From NCBI GenBank assembly GCA_028682925.1, contig JAJRAG010000183.1, positions 1-13,224 of the forward strand: a stretch of 13,224 nt of DNA, given 5' to 3'. This DNA comes from Methanomassiliicoccales archaeon (GTDB taxonomy: Archaea > Thermoplasmatota > Thermoplasmata > Methanomassiliicoccales > JACIVX01). Of this stretch, positions 12,028-13,224 are shown in pieces. The notes under the pieces were generated by a model. That model saw only the letters and a list, made by a program, of their open reading frames with translations. It searched no databases and was not told the origin of the DNA. Numbering within the stretch: position 1 is the stretch's first letter; the number at the start of each line of letters is the position of its first letter. Position numbers and translations under genes: made by a program.

Positions 12028-12218
12028 AGACCAGGATCAAGGAGCTCAGGGCGAGATACGGCATGACCCAAGAGGACCTCGCGAAGGTGGTAGGTGTGCG
12101 GAGGGAGACCGTCCTCTTCATCGAGAAGGGAGAGTACAACCCCTCCCTCAACCTGGCACACGCGATAGCCAAGGCGCTGAAGACGAGCATCGACGAGCTA
12201 TTCATCTTCGAAGACTGA
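12024..12218 (+). CDS. Small XRE-family transcriptional regulator
   Basis: The 64-residue protein is a lone Cro/C1-type helix-turn-helix domain. IKELRARYGMTQEDLAKVVGVRRETVLFIE covers helices 1-3, with the recognition helix at about 25-34, and EKGEYNPSLNLAHAIAKALKTSIDELFIFED completes the fold with the family's YNPSL and DELF signature. Length matches the usual 62-70 residues of this subfamily. The ATGA overlap with the membrane protein gene indicates coupled translation. It likely controls its own operon; the palindrome at 11519-11530 over the predicted start is a good candidate operator. A longer overlapping frame on the same strand (from 12014) is a shadow. Confidence 0.92.
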   Translation: MKTRIKELRARYGMTQEDLAKVVGVRRETVLFIEKGEYNPSLNLAHAIAKALKTSIDELFIFED

Positions 12219-12369
12219 CCGATTTAGAGCGCCAGGGGGGCATCCGACCTACGAGCTGCTTTCCCCCACCACAATCCCTTATGATACACATCAATATCCT
12301 TCCAATGGGAGCACGACGTATTAAGTGTCTAGAACCCTTTGGCCGTGTCAATCCCGATTCCTCCGATAC

Positions 12370-12399
12370 TTCAGACGGTTCTGACAGAAATGGTCGAAC
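12370..12399 (+). repeat. Dispersed TTCTGAC repeat, copy 12
   Basis: TTCAGACGG and TTCTGACAG are followed by AAATGGTCGAAC, so the right third is lost. The A/G-rich tract and long arm B follow it directly (12407-12514), repeating the order seen at 9001-9161. Confidence 0.7.
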
Positions 12400-12406
12400 A
12401 GGGGCA

Positions 12407-12514
12407 GAAGAAAAGGGGAGAATGTTCTTCCCTCGGCGCGAATTCGCTTGATTGAAATCAATGTCTCATCATCTGGATACGACGAATCCCAGACTACAAC
12501 GGGCCCGTTCTACC
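12407..12514 (+). repeat. Long repeat arm B, paired with 9048-9161
   Basis: Shared landmarks with 9048-9161 in the same order are an A/G tract, CCCTCGG, CTTGATTGA, CATCTGGATACGAC, a CCCAGACT-type block and GGGCCCGTTCTACC. The pair is too diverged for a recent duplication. No TTCTGAC core follows here. The remainder of the 12219-12731 gap shows nothing else I can support. Confidence 0.65.
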
Positions 12515-12731
12515 TTCAAGCCAGTCGGCCAAGGAAGAACGCAAATAACGACTTTCTGTGCAACTGGATTTTCGCTGGATAGCTCAATATTCTGTTTCTC
12601 TCTTGGCTTGCCACTCTTTATCTGCATTCAGGCAAAAAGTCATAAGCATGGAGACTAGATGTCTGCGTTCATAAGGCAGCAGACATTGGAGCGTAGACTC
12701 ACGCTATCTCTCTACAGGGAGATGAGCGAGG

Positions 12732-13224
12732 ATGGAAAACGTCTCGAATGGCGATGCCGAGGTAAAGACATGCGCCGAATGCCCCCTCGAGCACCTCTAC
12801 ACCAACCTTGGAACAAGTCCAGACGGCCTCACGGCAGCCGATGCAGCGAAGCGGCTGGAGGAACAAGGTCCTAACGTCCTGCCTGAGAAGAAGAAGCTTC
12901 TGAGCCAGAGCATTCTCATCCAGTTCAAGAACTTGTTCAATATCCTGTTGATTCTGGCTTCCATCCTCTCATTCATAAGCGGTGTCACGTCGAACGACAT
13001 CGGCTCGATCAACATGGGCGTCGTTATCCTGGCGGTCGTGTTCATCAGCATTCTATTCGCCCTTTTCCAGGAACGCCGTGCCGAAAGGGCCGTCGAAGCC
13101 ATACGCGAGCTTGTTCCGATGAACGCGAAGGTGAAGCGGGATGGGCAGGTCATACAGGTACCAGTCTCCGAAATCGTCCCTGGCGACATCATATCCTTGG
13201 AGGAAGGAGATAAGGTTCCTGCAG
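12732..13224 (+). CDS. P-type cation-transporting ATPase, N-terminal part
   Basis: The frame runs off the window; 164 residues are visible. Residues 20-60 are the cation-ATPase N-terminal domain (GLTAADAAKRLEEQGPNVLPEKKK). Two membrane helices follow at about 66-84 (FNILLILASILSFISG) and 94-112 (MGVVILAVVFISILFALF). FQERRAERAVEAIRELVP then opens the actuator domain, with the conserved VPGDIISLEEGDKVPA at 149-164. The TGES loop, DKTGT phosphorylation site and later helices lie beyond the edge. The family is P2/P3 (Ca2+, H+ or similar), not copper P1B; the ion cannot be told from this part. An in-frame TGA at 12723-12725 makes the ATG at 12732 the first possible start, and GGGAGATGAG upstream is a Shine-Dalgarno match. 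CAEC at 14-17 before the conserved domain is unusual. Confidence 0.92.
   Translation, partial: MENVSNGDAEVKTCAECPLEHLYTNLGTSPDGLTAADAAKRLEEQGPNVLPEKKKLLSQSILIQFKNLFNILLILASILSFISGVTSNDIGSINMGVVILAVVFISILFALFQERRAERAVEAIRELVPMNAKVKRDGQVIQVPVSEIVPGDIISLEEGDKVPA

Noticed and set aside
12014..12451. 145-residue + strand frame overlapping the XRE gene
   Set aside because: Out-of-frame shadow, low-complexity in composition (Gly/Arg/Asp-rich) and crossing repeat copy 12.

Overview
The window looks archaeal, probably a Thermoplasmatota-like (Euryarchaeota-side) genome; that placement is an inference. Supporting signs are TATA-like boxes about 25-30 bp before start codons (several genes look leaderless), codon use rich in AGA, ATA and GAG, small zinc-ribbon proteins, a ThiF/UbaA-type E1 enzyme, a DUF2178-like membrane protein overlapping a tiny XRE regulator, and no operon-dense bacterial layout. 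It reads as chromosomal accessory sequence with long gene-poor gaps.

Layout. 1-454: possible tail of an upstream gene, one copy of a repeat module and a tRNA-3'-end-like sequence. 455-949: HAD-like protein without the usual nucleophile. 950-1900: decay zone with two serine-recombinase N-terminal relics in the same direction, flanking a reverse-strand gene of unknown function (1301-1687). 2028-3502: lipocalin-like protein and metallo-beta-lactamase-fold hydrolase. 3503-4136: gene-free stretch with three copies of a dispersed repeat and a 102-nt inverted-repeat element. 4137-5133: desulforedoxin-like protein with a lysine tail, then a Blc-type lipocalin. 5315-5725 (reverse): PNPOx-like flavin-binding protein. 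6124-6423: zinc-ribbon membrane protein. 6714-8896 (reverse): two-gene ABC exporter, ATPase overlapping permease. 9281-10387 (reverse): E1-like adenylyltransferase with an extra C-terminal domain. 10561-11115 (reverse): SAM methyltransferase. 11599-12218: membrane protein/XRE regulator pair with an operator-like palindrome at the predicted transcription start. 12732 to the edge: N-terminal part of a P-type cation ATPase.

The most striking non-coding signal is a dispersed intergenic repeat: two 9-mers (TTCTGACGG) followed by CAGATGGGGAGA. I count twelve copies in nine of the intergenic regions, all on the + strand whatever the direction of the neighbouring genes. Around it is a longer, more diverged module containing a GAGCCCG/GGGCCCG block and an A/G-rich tract; two copies of one arm (about 110 bp) lie 3.3 kb apart, and three copies form a loose array at 3624-4056 with 190-215 bp spacing. 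I do not recognise this family. Apart from two overlapping pairs (ABC exporter; membrane protein/XRE), the genes appear to be independent single-gene units.
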